Source: Cupriavidus basilensis OR16 (lineage in GTDB: Bacteria > Pseudomonadota > Gammaproteobacteria > Burkholderiales > Burkholderiaceae). From it: a DNA stretch of 64,000 bases. The stretch covers positions 62,001 through 126,000 of the forward strand of contig NZ_AHJE01000012.1 of the NCBI RefSeq assembly GCF_000243095.1, in the 5' to 3' direction. Both the position numbers and the translations under genes were made by a program. A model generated the notes under the pieces. The model made no database searches. It was not told the origin of the DNA and saw only the letters and a list, made by a program, of their open reading frames with translations. Shown here one piece after another: positions 15,017 through 24,235 of this stretch (within the stretch, counting starts at the first letter, position 1; every line of letters begins with the position of its first letter).

Positions 15017-17966
15017 CGTGACACCGATTCGCGGCAACAACCAGTATGCTGCCGCACACTACTTCTCTGCGGCCGACGACTATTACGGCAAGGAAAACCC
15101 GGGACAGTGGCAGGGAATTGGCGCGGAGGCGCTGGGCTTGACTGGTGCCGTGGACCAGGCCGAGCTGGCGCGACTGCTCGATGGCAAGCTACCCAACGGC
15201 GAGCGCATCCAGGCCACCTTCGACCCGGTGGAAAACAAGAAGCGCATGGGGCTGGACCTGACGTTCTCCGCGCCGAAGTCCGTGTCGATGCAAGCGCTGG
15301 TCGCCGGTGACTTATCTGTGACAGAGGCCCACGATCGGGCGGTAACGATCGCGCTGCAGGAAGTCGAGAAGCTTGCCGAAGCGCGCAGGAAGGTCAAAGG
15401 CAAGAGTCATCGCGAGCGCACCGGCAATATGGTCATCGGCAAGTTCCGTCACGAGATGAGTCGGGCCAAAGATCCACAGCTGCACACGCACGCTGTGTTG
15501 TTGAATATGACGCAGCGCGCAGACGGCGCCTGGCGCGCGCTTTCGAACGAAGACGTATTTCGGGCATATCACGGCATCGATGCCATCTACAAAGCTGAGT
15601 TGGCAAAGGGGCTGCAGGAGTTGGGCTACCAGATCCGGCTGGTGGACGACAAAGGCAACTTCGAGCTTGCACACATCACGCGTGAGCAAATCGAGGTCTT
15701 CTCCTCGCGCAGTCGAGTGATCGAGGAAGCGCTGGCCAACGACGGCAAAACAAGGGCCACCGCGACCACGCTGGAGAAGCAGGTGATCTCACTGGCCACC
15801 CGTCCGCGCAAGGACGAGTCCGACCGGGAAGTCGTTAAGCAATACTGGGTCGAGAAGAGTCGTGAACTCGAGATCGCGTTCGGGCGGAGGTCGCGGCTGG
15901 ATGATCGTAGTTACGGGCCGCCGCCATCCGCCGGTCACGGAGGTGCCGGCGCACCGGACGATGCTGACGCAGCCGCCCCGGCTATCAGCTTGCCTTCGCA
16001 TCTGACGCCGGCGCAAGCGGTGGTGCAGTATGCTATCCGGCACCTGACCGAGCGCGAAGCAGTAGTCCGGGAATCGGTGCTGTCATCGACTGCGCTGCGC
16101 CGCGCGGTAGGCCTGGCCGGATCGAAGGAGGTCCGCGAAGAAATCCGGCGCCTGGTCGGGCAAGGCTCCCTCATCGAGGCTCCACCCGCCTACCGGCTGG
16201 CGTCCCGCGATGACAGCCAGACGCTATCACCTGCCGGTTGGCGGCACTACCTGCAAGCGCAGCACGGCCGGGATAGCGGCTTCGCCCGTGACTATGTGAA
16301 TGCTGCGATCAAGGCAGGCTCACTGATACCAGTCGAAAAGCGATACACAACGCAGAAGGCCCTCAAACGAGAAAAGGCGATTCTCGCCATCGAGCGCGCC
16401 GGCCGCGGCCAGGTCGCGCCCATTGTGGAAGCGTCAGTGTTACAGGCGGCGCTGCAGGGCTCCCCGCTCAATGCCGGGCAGCGTGCCGCAGTGGAAGCCA
16501 TCGTGGCCACCCGGGATCGTTTCGTCGGTATTCAGGGCGATGCGGGCACCGGGAAGACATACACCGTCAACCAGGCCGTGTCCCTCATCGGGGGTGCCGT
16601 TGCCGAGGGAGAAGGCTACCGCACCGTGGCGCTCGCGCCCTACGGCAATCAGGTCAAGGCACTCAAGCAGGAAGGGCTGGAAGCGCATACATTGGCCAGC
16701 TTCCTGCGCACGAAGGACAAACCGATCGATGAAAAGACCGTCATCGTCCTGGATGAAGCCGGCGTGGTCGGCTCACGTCAGATGGAACAGCTCATGCGCG
16801 TGGTGGAGAAGGCTGGCGCCCGCATGGTGCTGCTGGGGGACACCAAGCAGACCGAGGCCATCGAGGCGGGCAAGCCGTTCGCGCAACTTCAGCAGGAAGG
16901 CATGCGCACGGCGCGGATCAGTGAAATCCAGAGGCAGAAGAATCCGGAACTGAAGCTGGCCGTCGGTCATGCCGCCGAACGCCGCATGCGCGCCTCACTC
17001 GATCACATCCGGCACGTGGAAGAGATCAAGGCGCCCGGTGAACGGCACCAAGCCGTCGTCAATGATTACGTGGCCCTGGGCGAGCCAGAGCGCGAGGCCA
17101 CGCTGATTGTCGCTGGCACCAACAAGGATCGCCGCGAGATCAATGGCATGGTTCGAGTTGCGCTTGGGCTCGCCGGTACCGGCCGGGAATTCGAGACGCT
17201 CACGCGCGTCGACATGACGCAGGCCCAGCGCAGGTTTGCGCCCAGCTATCAGCCCGGCATGGTCATCCAGCCCGAGCGCGACTATGCCAAGGCAGGCCTC
17301 GTCCGCGGCGAAACCTATCACGTGCAGGAAGCATTCCCGGGCAACTTGCTGCGCCTGGTGCGCGCCGACGGCACCACCACGACGATCAACCCGCGCACCG
17401 CCACGCAACTGAGCGTCTACCACCTCGAGCACACGGAACTGGCAATCGGGGACATCATTCGCGTCAACCGCAACGATCCTGGCCGGGATCTGACCAACGG
17501 TGACCGTCTGCGTGTAGGCGGCATCCTGGGTGGTGTGTTGAACCTGGAGTCGGTAGAACGGAAGAACGGGCGGCCGCTGCCCGCGCTGGAACTGCCAGCA
17601 CTGCGGCCGATGCATTTGGAGCATGCCTACGTGTCGACGGTACATAGCTCGCAGGGACTGACCAGTGACCGCGTGCTGGTGGCGTTGGACACCAAGAGCC
17701 GCACCACGTCGATGAACCTCTTCTACGTGGCCATCAGCAGGGCACGCCATGAGGCCCGCATCTACACAAACTCCATCAAGAACCTGCCGCTGGCGATCGC
17801 GCGTCGCTATGACAAGACGACGGCGCTGGAAATCCAGCGCGCACGGCTGACAAGCCGCCAGACCAATGAACTCCAGAACACGGGTGGTGCCGCCAACGGC
17901 AAGCCGGTCCCGTCTGGACCGGCCAAAAGAAAGGCGCCAGGAGGTGGACTGAATGCACCTGAGTGA
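15009..17966 (+). CDS. trwC: TrwC/TraI-type MOB-F conjugative relaxase-helicase
   Basis: 985 aa from ATG 15009 (R388 TrwC is 966 aa). The relaxase domain has the two active-site tyrosines at residues 18 and 25/26 (HYF, DDYYG), matching TrwC Tyr18/Tyr26, and the metal-binding His triad FRHE (148) and LHTHA (159, 161). The helicase half has Walker A GDAGTGKT (~residue 512), Walker B VIVLDEAG, motif VSTVHSSQGLTSD and NLFYVAISRARH. It nicks oriT, pilots and unwinds the strand. The matching oriT is probably the candidate at about 20.9 kb. Confidence 0.95.
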   Translation: MLNVTPIRGNNQYAAAHYFSAADDYYGKENPGQWQGIGAEALGLTGAVDQAELARLLDGKLPNGERIQATFDPVENKKRMGLDLTFSAPKSVSMQALVAGDLSVTEAHDRAVTIALQEVEKLAEARRKVKGKSHRERTGNMVIGKFRHEMSRAKDPQLHTHAVLLNMTQRADGAWRALSNEDVFRAYHGIDAIYKAELAKGLQELGYQIRLVDDKGNFELAHITREQIEVFSSRSRVIEEALANDGKTRATATTLEKQVISLATRPRKDESDREVVKQYWVEKSRELEIAFGRRSRLDDRSYGPPPSAGHGGAGAPDDADAAAPAISLPSHLTPAQAVVQYAIRHLTEREAVVRESVLSSTALRRAVGLAGSKEVREEIRRLVGQGSLIEAPPAYRLASRDDSQTLSPAGWRHYLQAQHGRDSGFARDYVNAAIKAGSLIPVEKRYTTQKALKREKAILAIERAGRGQVAPIVEASVLQAALQGSPLNAGQRAAVEAIVATRDRFVGIQGDAGTGKTYTVNQAVSLIGGAVAEGEGYRTVALAPYGNQVKALKQEGLEAHTLASFLRTKDKPIDEKTVIVLDEAGVVGSRQMEQLMRVVEKAGARMVLLGDTKQTEAIEAGKPFAQLQQEGMRTARISEIQRQKNPELKLAVGHAAERRMRASLDHIRHVEEIKAPGERHQAVVNDYVALGEPEREATLIVAGTNKDRREINGMVRVALGLAGTGREFETLTRVDMTQAQRRFAPSYQPGMVIQPERDYAKAGLVRGETYHVQEAFPGNLLRLVRADGTTTTINPRTATQLSVYHLEHTELAIGDIIRVNRNDPGRDLTNGDRLRVGGILGGVLNLESVERKNGRPLPALELPALRPMHLEHAYVSTVHSSQGLTSDRVLVALDTKSRTTSMNLFYVAISRARHEARIYTNSIKNLPLAIARRYDKTTALEIQRARLTSRQTNELQNTGGAANGKPVPSGPAKRKAPGGGLNAPE

Positions 17967-18078
17967 GCGCATTTTGGCGGTGGAACGCGCCGCTTCTATT
18001 TTGGCGGCTGAAGTCTCTCAGGGCACAACAGGAAGCATGCGGGATGCCCTTGCTGACGCGATCACTTTCATCGCCTAG
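17953..18078 (+). CDS. Small ORF overlapping the relaxase end
   Basis: 41 aa (MHLSERILAVERAASILA...), overlapping the relaxase stop by 14 bases. Amphipathic helical and Ala-rich. Its position after trwC and before a promoter-like TGCTATGAT (18082-18090) fits a tail gene of the operon. No recognised relatives; could be chance. Confidence 0.35.
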   Translation: MHLSERILAVERAASILAAEVSQGTTGSMRDALADAITFIA

Positions 18079-18134
18079 TTTTGCTATGATCCTCGCAAAA
18101 ACAAGGGGGTCATGATGAAGGAGCTTGTTTTCTT

Positions 18135-18668
18135 TTGTTCCTGCTGGTTATTGTTGTTGCTGTGATTGCGGCCGCCGTGCGTGCGCGTGGCGGGCCAACC
18201 TACCAGTATTCGCGCCGACCATTGATGACGGAGCGTGAGCTGCAGTTCTTCCGTGTTTTGCGCGAGGCGCTTCCGCAGGCCCAGGTATTCAGCCAGGTCT
18301 CTATGTCGGCTATTGTTGAGACGAGGAGCAAAGGCAAAGAGGGGCAGGCGGCACGAGCTCGGTTTAGCCAGAAGTATGTCGACTACGTGATCTGCTCCCC
18401 GAATTGCAGAGTGCTTTACGTGATCGAGTTGGATGATCGGAGTCACAACAGCGCTAGGGCAAAGAAGGCGGACGCGACGAAGGATGAAATCCTTGCGAAG
18501 GCAGGCATTCCTCTGAGGCGGTATTCGTCGGTCAAAACGGAAGTCGCAACATTGGCCGCTGATTTTCAGCAAGCTGTGCAAGCCCTCTCTGCGTCGTCTA
18601 CGGTGCCGGCGGCAAGCGGTCGAGAATCTGCTGAAGAACGTCGTGGGACTCGCATCGATGCACCTTGA
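18135..18668 (+). CDS. DUF2726-family protein with N-terminal membrane anchor
   Basis: 177 aa from TTG 18135 (AAGGAG at 18118-18123); the two ATGs at 18112/18115 are in another frame. A hydrophobic N-terminus (FLLVIVVAVIAAAV) is followed by the DUF2726 domain: TERELQFFRVL, FSQVSMSAIV, KYVDYVIC and VLYVIELDDRSH. The D...ELDD pattern resembles restriction-endonuclease-like folds, which DUF2726 is thought to have. An extended -10 (TGCTATGAT) precedes it. Often carried on mobile elements; role unknown. Confidence 0.7.
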   Translation: MFLLVIVVAVIAAAVRARGGPTYQYSRRPLMTERELQFFRVLREALPQAQVFSQVSMSAIVETRSKGKEGQAARARFSQKYVDYVICSPNCRVLYVIELDDRSHNSARAKKADATKDEILAKAGIPLRRYSSVKTEVATLAADFQQAVQALSASSTVPAASGRESAEERRGTRIDAP

Positions 18669-18762
18669 GTGTATCGATGACCAAGCTGGGCGGCATGAGC
18701 CGTCGCCCAGCGCGGCTGGCAGGGCTTTCGAGGGTCCTGTGAACGGCTCATGTGAGCTTCGT

Positions 18763-19422
18763 TCAGGCCTTGCCAAAATCCCGTGGCTCAATGCCCTTTG
18801 ATACAAGACTCGCCTTCTCCCTCGCGCCCCATTCCCGGACGATACCGACACGGTGCATCGGATAGCGTATTTCGACATTCGCCCCAGTCTTCAGGAGATC
18901 GGCACGAACGCTGTTCAGCGCAGTGCGGTCATGTTGAATATGCTGCTCGCGTCCCCCGTCTCGTACGGCCTGGATCACGTGCCGGTCATCGGACCTGACG
19001 ATCGGCCCCCGGTAGGTCTTTTCCGCCTCAGCGGGACTTAGCACTGGCGCCGGGAAGGCAAACGCCTGCTCGCTATGGTAGACACGCTGTAGTGCTTCCT
19101 GCTGGAACGGGTTGGGACTGCCAGGGCCATCGTGGCGGGCAAGCATTCGCGCCACGCCCATGGCTGCCTGCTGGTGAAGCTCCGGCAACTGGTTTAGCGC
19201 CTTGGCGACCGGATCATTACCGCCGGCGTGACGCTCGCGGGCCAGCATGGCAGTTTCGACCAGTCGAACAACCTGCTGGTGCTCGTCCAGGGACAGCTGC
19301 GGGCGCCATCCATTTGCAGCGGTGGAGATGATCTTTTCCACACGCTCCAGCTCGGCCGAGAGTTCCTTCGAGGGAAGATTGGCCCCTTCCACCTGCTCAT
19401 AGGAAGCCGGTACATGTTCCAT
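18763..19422 (-). CDS. KfrB-like plasmid protein
   Basis: 219 aa from ATG 19422 with GGAGGG 9 nt upstream. The helical N-terminal two-thirds leads to a C-terminal segment resembling the KfrB domain (YRGPIVRSDDRHVIQAV and NVEIRY). KfrB belongs to the IncP kfrABC set involved in plasmid maintenance. Part of the leftward group with the zeta toxin relic. Family assignment is moderate. Confidence 0.6.
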   Translation of the reverse strand: MEHVPASYEQVEGANLPSKELSAELERVEKIISTAANGWRPQLSLDEHQQVVRLVETAMLARERHAGGNDPVAKALNQLPELHQQAAMGVARMLARHDGPGSPNPFQQEALQRVYHSEQAFAFPAPVLSPAEAEKTYRGPIVRSDDRHVIQAVRDGGREQHIQHDRTALNSVRADLLKTGANVEIRYPMHRVGIVREWGAREKASLVSKGIEPRDFGKA

Positions 19423-19448
19423 GTTTGAAAGCCCTCCATATTGGTGCG

Positions 19449-20073
19449 CTACTTCACGCGCATGCGTAATCTCGATGTCACCGGCCTGCCATCGGTGTGC
19501 AACACATTGGCGTACCGCACGCGCCCGACGCGGTCGTAGACTTCCACACGGTCGGCTAGTCTGTGCTGCTCGACGTATTCCGCCGTGGCCGGCATGCCCC
19601 GGTATGCGGCATCATGGGCGCCTGCCTCGCTCCAGCGGCCAAAGCCCTTCGCCACCTTCTGTTCCTCGTACCGACGGTAAATGCCTGTCAAGCTGTCGCG
19701 GGCATTGGCGGCGATCACACGCACCACCACCTGGTAGCTGGCCGTCTTGATGCGTCGCATGGCCCCTTCGAATACCACGTGCGGCGTGTGTCAATGGTGC
19801 GGTCAAAGGGCTGTTTTGTCCAGGGACGGGCGTACGGATCGGTCAACTCGGCGAAGTGCCGCTCGTCTGACGATTGGATCTGCTGGTACTGCGGGTGGTA
19901 GTACCGCAGCTCGTCGCCGTCGATCATCACCACGTTGCGATCGGCAAAGTCCAGCTTAGTGGCTTCCAGTAGCCAGCTCTTGCCGGCGCCGTGCCCTCGA
20001 AATGATGACGTTCGATGCGCGCATAAATGGCCGCATGCCGATGCGGTGCCAACAGGGATTGATTGTCAGCCAT
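19449..20073 (-). pseudogene. Zeta-type toxin kinase with two frameshifts
   Basis: Read from ATG 20073: MADNQSLLAPHRHAAIYARI...FEGTAP, then a one-base shift inside the P-loop (the AGKSW of GAGKSWLLEATKL continues in another frame, at about 20000). NVVMIDGDELRYYHPQY, HFAELTDPYARPWT and FDRTIDTRR follow, with a second shift near 19780 into the frame with FEGAMRRIKTASYQVVVRVI. These are zeta-toxin (PF06414) hallmarks: P-loop, DGDELR, fill-in VFEGT. The intact enzyme phosphorylates UDP-GlcNAc. As sequenced it is dead. Confidence 0.75.
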
Positions 20074-20079
20074 CGAGCG

Positions 20080-20344
20080 TCACCTGCGCGGCGCCTTGAC
20101 GATCGGCCCATAGACATACAAGGCCCGGTGAATGAGTGCCAGGTCTCCGGAGGGGCAGCGCGCGTCGCTCGTCCTCCAGCCTGTCGAGTTCAGCTTCCAG
20201 GGCTTAGATGCGTGCGGCATCCGGGACAGGCTTCTCTTGCTCGGCATCGACCTCGCTGCTCAGGTAGCCGATGTACTCGGCTAGCGTTTCCGTGGCGGCT
20301 TCTAGCCGGGCAGTTTCACCAATAGCAGGGATGTCGTTCTCCAA
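20080..20344 (-). pseudogene. Antitoxin-position gene upstream of the zeta relic, nonsense plus frameshift
   Basis: Read leftward from TTG 20344: LENDIPAIGETARLEAA, ETLAEYIGYLSSEVD, EKPVPDAARI, then TAA where a CAA (Gln) would continue ALEAELDRLEDERR. A later shift enters the frame DLALIHRALYVYGPIVKAP and TGA at 20080-20082, just ahead of the zeta ATG. Helical, 80-90 residues, directly upstream of the toxin: the expected place for its antitoxin. Both partners being broken is consistent with decay of the module. Confidence 0.55.
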
Positions 20345-20381
20345 TGTTCAACGCATTCTGAGGCGCGTCGCAGTCCACGCT

Positions 20382-20768
20382 TTATCTCGCCGACGAAACC
20401 AAGCTCTCCGCCAGCGCGGCGAGCTCGGGCGCAGCGTTGGCCAACAGACCATTGGCATCGACTGCGGCGCTAGCCGCCACGCGCAGGTCATTGATCTCCC
20501 CTGTGGTCGCCTTGCGGGCGACCAAGGCGGTCAACATGGCCAGCAACACTTCGGATGTCCTTTGCGCGTGCTCGATATCCGCGAGACGATGTCCAAGTGC
20601 CTCGCGTTCTGCCTGCGCATCCAACGTTTCGTTAGCCTCGCGGCGCCCCAGCACCTTGTCTCGGATGTACTTGGACAGGTGCTTGTAGCCCGCCAGGGCG
20701 GCCGCTTCCTTGACCCGCCGATGGTCATCGTCGGTGAACCAGACGGGGATCGCCTTACCGTCGCTCAT
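20382..20768 (-). CDS. MobC-like relaxosome accessory protein
   Basis: 128 aa from ATG 20768 with GGAG ahead. The N-terminus is ribbon-helix-helix-like (IPVWFTDDDHRRVKEAAALAGYKHLSKYIRDKVLG) and the remainder is a long helix, the layout of MobC/TraJ-like DNA-binding partners of relaxases. It is transcribed away from the AT-rich region that holds inverted repeats and the candidate oriT, as expected for such a gene and its operator. Confidence 0.65.
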   Translation of the reverse strand: MSDGKAIPVWFTDDDHRRVKEAAALAGYKHLSKYIRDKVLGRREANETLDAQAEREALGHRLADIEHAQRTSEVLLAMLTALVARKATTGEINDLRVAASAAVDANGLLANAAPELAALAESLVSSAR

Positions 20769-20782
20769 AGGAACTCCAATTT

Positions 20783-20852
20783 TATAGATTTTGTATAGCC
20801 ATAAATATAGCATTTACAATGCATTACAGCACTTTTCTATACAATTTCTATA
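20783..20852. promoter_or_regulatory. Inverted repeat pair, probable operator/promoter region of the MobC-like gene
   Basis: TATAGATTTTGTATAG (20783-20798) and CTATACAATTTCTATA (20837-20852) are reverse complements except at one position, 38 nt apart. The stretch is extremely AT-rich compared with its surroundings. It lies 15 nt upstream of the MobC-like start, so autoregulation by that RHH protein is a reasonable inference. Confidence 0.55.
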
Positions 20853-20899
20853 TTTATAAGTCACACGACAATGAGGCCGATAAGCCTTATAAATCAATG

Positions 20900-20945
20900 G
20901 GTTAGATCCCCCGAAGGGGGTGCGTTTCGTGTATTGAGGTTTTGG
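20900..20945. other. Candidate origin of transfer (oriT)
   Basis: A perfect hairpin CCCCCGAAGGGGG (20908-20920) is followed at once by TGCGTTTCGTGTATTG. R388 oriT, cut by TrwC, has a hairpin ending ...GGTGCG followed by TATTG-type sequence at nic, so geometry and motif agree broadly. Location between divergent mobilisation genes is also right. The exact nic position cannot be set from sequence. Confidence 0.4.
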
Positions 20946-21135
20946 GCCTGTTAAGGACCAGAATCTCACGGCAGTTAAGGGCGTATTCGGCACTTAGGCC
21001 GAAGGCCGTAGGGACCCACGTCAAATTCATGACATGATATGTACATTTTGCAGACGCTTGCATGCCAGATCCAGACATCAGCAGTACAGCCTACAGACAG
21101 CTCACGGTCCCAATAGTTACAATTTGGCGGAGAAA

Positions 21136-21657
21136 ATGCGTGCTAGACCGACCATGACGACGAAACTTGATCCAGTGACTGCAATACGTGCGCTTCAACC
21201 GGAAAGCATCGCGGCGCGACTGCGCCAGCTGATGCCGGAGATTGAGGCAAAGCTGGGTGTCGGGGTCACCCTCAAGGCGGTCCACCAGGCGCTGGCCGGT
21301 AGCGGTATAGACATCCCGCTTGAAACCTTGCGCACCAATGTTTATCGGTACAGAAAGAAGGTGAAGGCGGCCCGACCTGTATCGTACGAAGCAGACACCA
21401 CGCGAGAGCCGGCTCCCGCGCCGCGCCGGACGCCACCGACGCCAGCCGATGTGACTGGGCACCTCAAGACGTCTGTATCGTCTGGAACAGAAGAAAAGAC
21501 CGCGCCGACGTTCGAGCCGCGACATCCCCCGCCGACGCCACAGGAATTGCACGCGCTCATGCACCCCGATCCGGTCAAACAGGCCGAGGAAATTGCCTAC
21601 TATGAGCGCATAGGCAGGGCGCGCGCTCGAAAGCGCCGAAGTGGCCTGCAGGAATAG
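21136..21657 (+). CDS. Putative DNA-binding protein beside oriT
   Basis: 173 aa from ATG 21136 (GGCGGAG upstream; ATG 21154 is an alternative). The N-terminal ~70 residues look like a helix-turn-helix (IEAKLGVGVTLKAVHQALAG, IPLETLRTNVYRYRKK), a module common in plasmid relaxosome or regulatory proteins. The rest is a Pro-rich linker and short basic tail. Divergent from the MobC-like gene across the candidate oriT. Function inferred from position only. Confidence 0.6.
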   Translation: MRARPTMTTKLDPVTAIRALQPESIAARLRQLMPEIEAKLGVGVTLKAVHQALAGSGIDIPLETLRTNVYRYRKKVKAARPVSYEADTTREPAPAPRRTPPTPADVTGHLKTSVSSGTEEKTAPTFEPRHPPPTPQELHALMHPDPVKQAEEIAYYERIGRARARKRRSGLQE

Positions 21658-22449
21658 CGGAAACAATCTCTGAATCGTACGATACAGAGCCAAGGCGGGC
21701 GCTAGCCAGAGTGGTACATCTGAAAGCTATCGGCCGAAGGCCGCACTATTGGGGATGCTGCGAGGCGGGGCAGCGCCCCAAGAGCGCACCGCCGACGCTC
21801 GGCAGGCGCCCAGGGACGCAAAAGAAAGGGGGAGCCAAGGCGGCGGTGGTGACGGTATATTTCATGGCTCGGTCCGACGGCTGAGTTCGGCCACGAGGCG
21901 TCATTCGTCCATTGGCGCGACCGGACATTCATGCGTCCGCTTCGCTTTTCGAAACGGCCGCTCGGCTGGTAACGCTGGACGTCGCGTCATCGGCCATTTC
22001 CGCCATTGGGCCGATTCTTGCGCCAGTTTCATGGCAGCACTCATTGAGATTGCGACGCCCGAGAACGGCTGTTGAGGGACCCCACCTGCCCACGAATCCG
22101 TGCCCCACGAGTGCCTGGCTCAAGTTCGTGAGCAAAGTAGTGGCTCCACAAAGACTGCACGGAGCCACCACCAACTGCGGGAGGAGACATGGCGTGTTTC
22201 TATCGTTGGCTAGAGCTGGCTCTCGTCAAGGACGAAATCATCCGCAAACTGGACACAAGCCCACCCTCACACCATTCTGGATAAGAACGGTCAACTGGAC
22301 GCCATATTGCGCCGTTACGGTACTCCGTGCGTGCTGCCGCCTCCACGGCCAACTCTTCCTTAATAGCCTCGACCTCGGTCGCCTGTGACCAATGGGCGAA
22401 GGACAGCCACTGTGCAGGCAGATGCGGCTTCAAGTCGGCAGCGAATGCA
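21658..22449. other. Gene-poor junction between conjugation module and metabolic cluster
   Basis: No convincing intact gene. A 31-codon ORF at 22189-22284 (MACFYRWLELALVKDEI) has a strong GAGGAGA site but no known relatives. On the minus strand 22300-22440 reads as coherent protein (DLKPHLPAQWLSFAHWSQA, then EVEAIKEELAVEAA) without a start, probably a gene relic. This stretch likely holds the edge of the mobile element; no obvious attachment repeat was seen. Confidence 0.4.
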
Positions 22450-23310
22450 TCAAGCGCTTTCGATCAAGCGCAGTACCGCTTCGGCAAGGGCGCCATTGCC
22501 GTCACCAAGCAGGTCGACAGCGTCGAAATGGTGGCCTCGCCTCTGTTCGACCACCTGCACGTCGAAGCCATTCGCTTCCAGTAGCGTCTGGTATTCGCGC
22601 TGGAGCCGGTGGTATTCCGGCGACTCATCGCCGCCCACAGTGAGAATCATCGGCAGCCTCACCTTCGGCAGATGAGAGACGGGGCTGTAGGCGGCGACGT
22701 CCGTCTCGGTCAGTTGCACCACCTTGTTGAGATAGCAAAGCCGGATCGGTTCGAGGTCGTACAGCCCACTGATCGCGCAACCGCCCTTGAGAAGATCCGC
22801 CGGAACGCCGAATTTCTCCCAGTTGGTGCCCGCCAGGATTGCAGTGAGATGTCCGCCAGCGGAGTGCCCCGAGACATAGATCCTGTTGGCATCGAAGCCG
22901 CCGAGTTCGCCTGCGTTGCGATAGAGCCATGTCACCGCGTCGCGATTGTCGCGGACGATCTCCGACATCCCCACATCCGGCGCCAGCCGGTAGTTGACCA
23001 CCGCAACGTTGATGTCGCGCTTCAGGTAGGGCGAGGCAATGTAGCTGAAGTCGGATTTGTCCAGAGACTGCCAGTATCCCCCGTGAATGAAGACCAGCAG
23101 CGGACGGCCCTTGTTGGCGGCCGGGAAAAAATCGAGCGTCTGCTTGGCGTCGGGCCCGTACGCGCGATTCTCCATGACGGGGTGGGTCCGGCGGAAGTCT
23201 TCGCTGACCTTCGCCCAGGTCTGGAAGATGTCCTGGAAGCCGGGAATCCCGGCCCTGACGTTGTACTGCCTGTCCAGCTCTTGCTGATTGAAGTTTCGAT
23301 ACACTGACAT
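22450..23310 (-). CDS. Alpha/beta hydrolase, arylformamidase-like
   Basis: 286 aa from ATG 23310 (GGAG 9 nt upstream; the frame is open further to 23358 but without a site). Oxyanion-hole HGGYW (about residue 75), nucleophile elbow GHSAGGH and a C-terminal GHHFDAVD with the catalytic His. This set is shared by kynurenine formamidase and related esterases in the BD-FAE/esterase-lipase group. It is divergent from an AraC regulator whose operon carries RidA, a PurA paralogue and a flavoprotein, so a formyl-amide or ester of that pathway may be its substrate (inference). Confidence 0.8.
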   Translation of the reverse strand: MSVYRNFNQQELDRQYNVRAGIPGFQDIFQTWAKVSEDFRRTHPVMENRAYGPDAKQTLDFFPAANKGRPLLVFIHGGYWQSLDKSDFSYIASPYLKRDINVAVVNYRLAPDVGMSEIVRDNRDAVTWLYRNAGELGGFDANRIYVSGHSAGGHLTAILAGTNWEKFGVPADLLKGGCAISGLYDLEPIRLCYLNKVVQLTETDVAAYSPVSHLPKVRLPMILTVGGDESPEYHRLQREYQTLLEANGFDVQVVEQRRGHHFDAVDLLGDGNGALAEAVLRLIESA

Positions 23311-23449
23311 TACATTGGCTCCAGACTGTTGGAATCGATAGGCCGATTCCTTTTGCAAGTTGCGACGCTCGTTGGCGTCCGACCAAAGATACTTGCCTGC
23401 GCCAGATCCTCGCGCGCCAGCAAATGACAGCGACTATCGCGGAGATGCC

Positions 23450-24235
23450 ATGTTTGGAAAGAGCGAGAACCGGGACGACTATCAGGCCATAGGCCAGCCG
23501 ATCGGCGGGATGGCGCGCGCCCTTGCGGACGGCTTCTATATCGACACGCACTCACATCCGCGCGGTCAACTCATCTACGCTTACGTCGGCGCCATCTCGG
23601 TGTCGACCGACTATGGCTCATGGGTCGTGCCTCCCCAGCGCGCCGTCTGGGTGCCGTGCAATGTCCGGCACGCCATGCAGGCTTGCGGCGACGTCGAGAT
23701 GCGCACCGTCTACATTCGCGAGGACGCCATCCCGGCGGAATTGCAGACGTGCTGCGTCGTTGCGGTGCCGCCGCTGCTCCGGGAACTGATTTCCGCCGTC
23801 GTGCGCATGCCGGTCGAGTACGAGCAGGACGGACGCGACGGCCTAGTGGTCCAGCTTCTGCTGCATGAACTGCGCCCCCTCTCCGTGGTCCCCCTTCACT
23901 TGCCCATGCCCAAGGACAACCGGCTGAGCAAGATCTGCGCGAGGGTCCTCGACGATCCTGCCGACGAAACGTCGGTACAGGAGTGGAGCCAGTTCGTTGG
24001 CGCCAGCGAGCGCACCATCATCCGTCTCTTTCCCGAAGAGACTGGACTGACCTATAGCCGCTGGAAACAGCAGGCGCGACTGATGGCTGCCGTTCGCCTC
24101 CTGGCGGAAGGATGCCACGTGACCGATATCGCACTGCAGCTCGGATACGAGAGTCCCAGCGCCTTCAGCGCCATGTTTCGCCGGGCGCTCGGTATGACGC
24201 CCACCGAGTATTTCCGGGATGCCGCAGGTGACTAA
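23450..24235 (+). CDS. AraC-family transcriptional regulator with cupin sensor domain
   Basis: 261 aa from ATG 23450 (CGGAG 23440-23444). The N-terminal cupin-like domain (THSHPRGQLIYAYVGAI, WVVPPQRAVWVPCNVRHAM) precedes two C-terminal HTH motifs (VQEWSQFVGASERTIIRLF, and VTDIALQLGYESPSAFSAMF with RRALGMTPTEYFR). Divergent from the hydrolase and upstream of the RidA-PurA-like operon, it presumably controls both. Confidence 0.9.
   Translation: MFGKSENRDDYQAIGQPIGGMARALADGFYIDTHSHPRGQLIYAYVGAISVSTDYGSWVVPPQRAVWVPCNVRHAMQACGDVEMRTVYIREDAIPAELQTCCVVAVPPLLRELISAVVRMPVEYEQDGRDGLVVQLLLHELRPLSVVPLHLPMPKDNRLSKICARVLDDPADETSVQEWSQFVGASERTIIRLFPEETGLTYSRWKQQARLMAAVRLLAEGCHVTDIALQLGYESPSAFSAMFRRALGMTPTEYFRDAAGD

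Noticed and set aside
18084-18878. Long minus-strand ORF over the DUF2726 gene
   Set aside because: Shadow frame: composition rich in Ser/Arg/His without pattern, while the plus strand has a recognisable domain.
21700-21930. Minus-strand ORF reading PPFFCVPGRLPSVGGALLGRC
   Set aside because: Looks like translation of a GC-rich non-coding segment beside the element edge; no ribosome site or domain.
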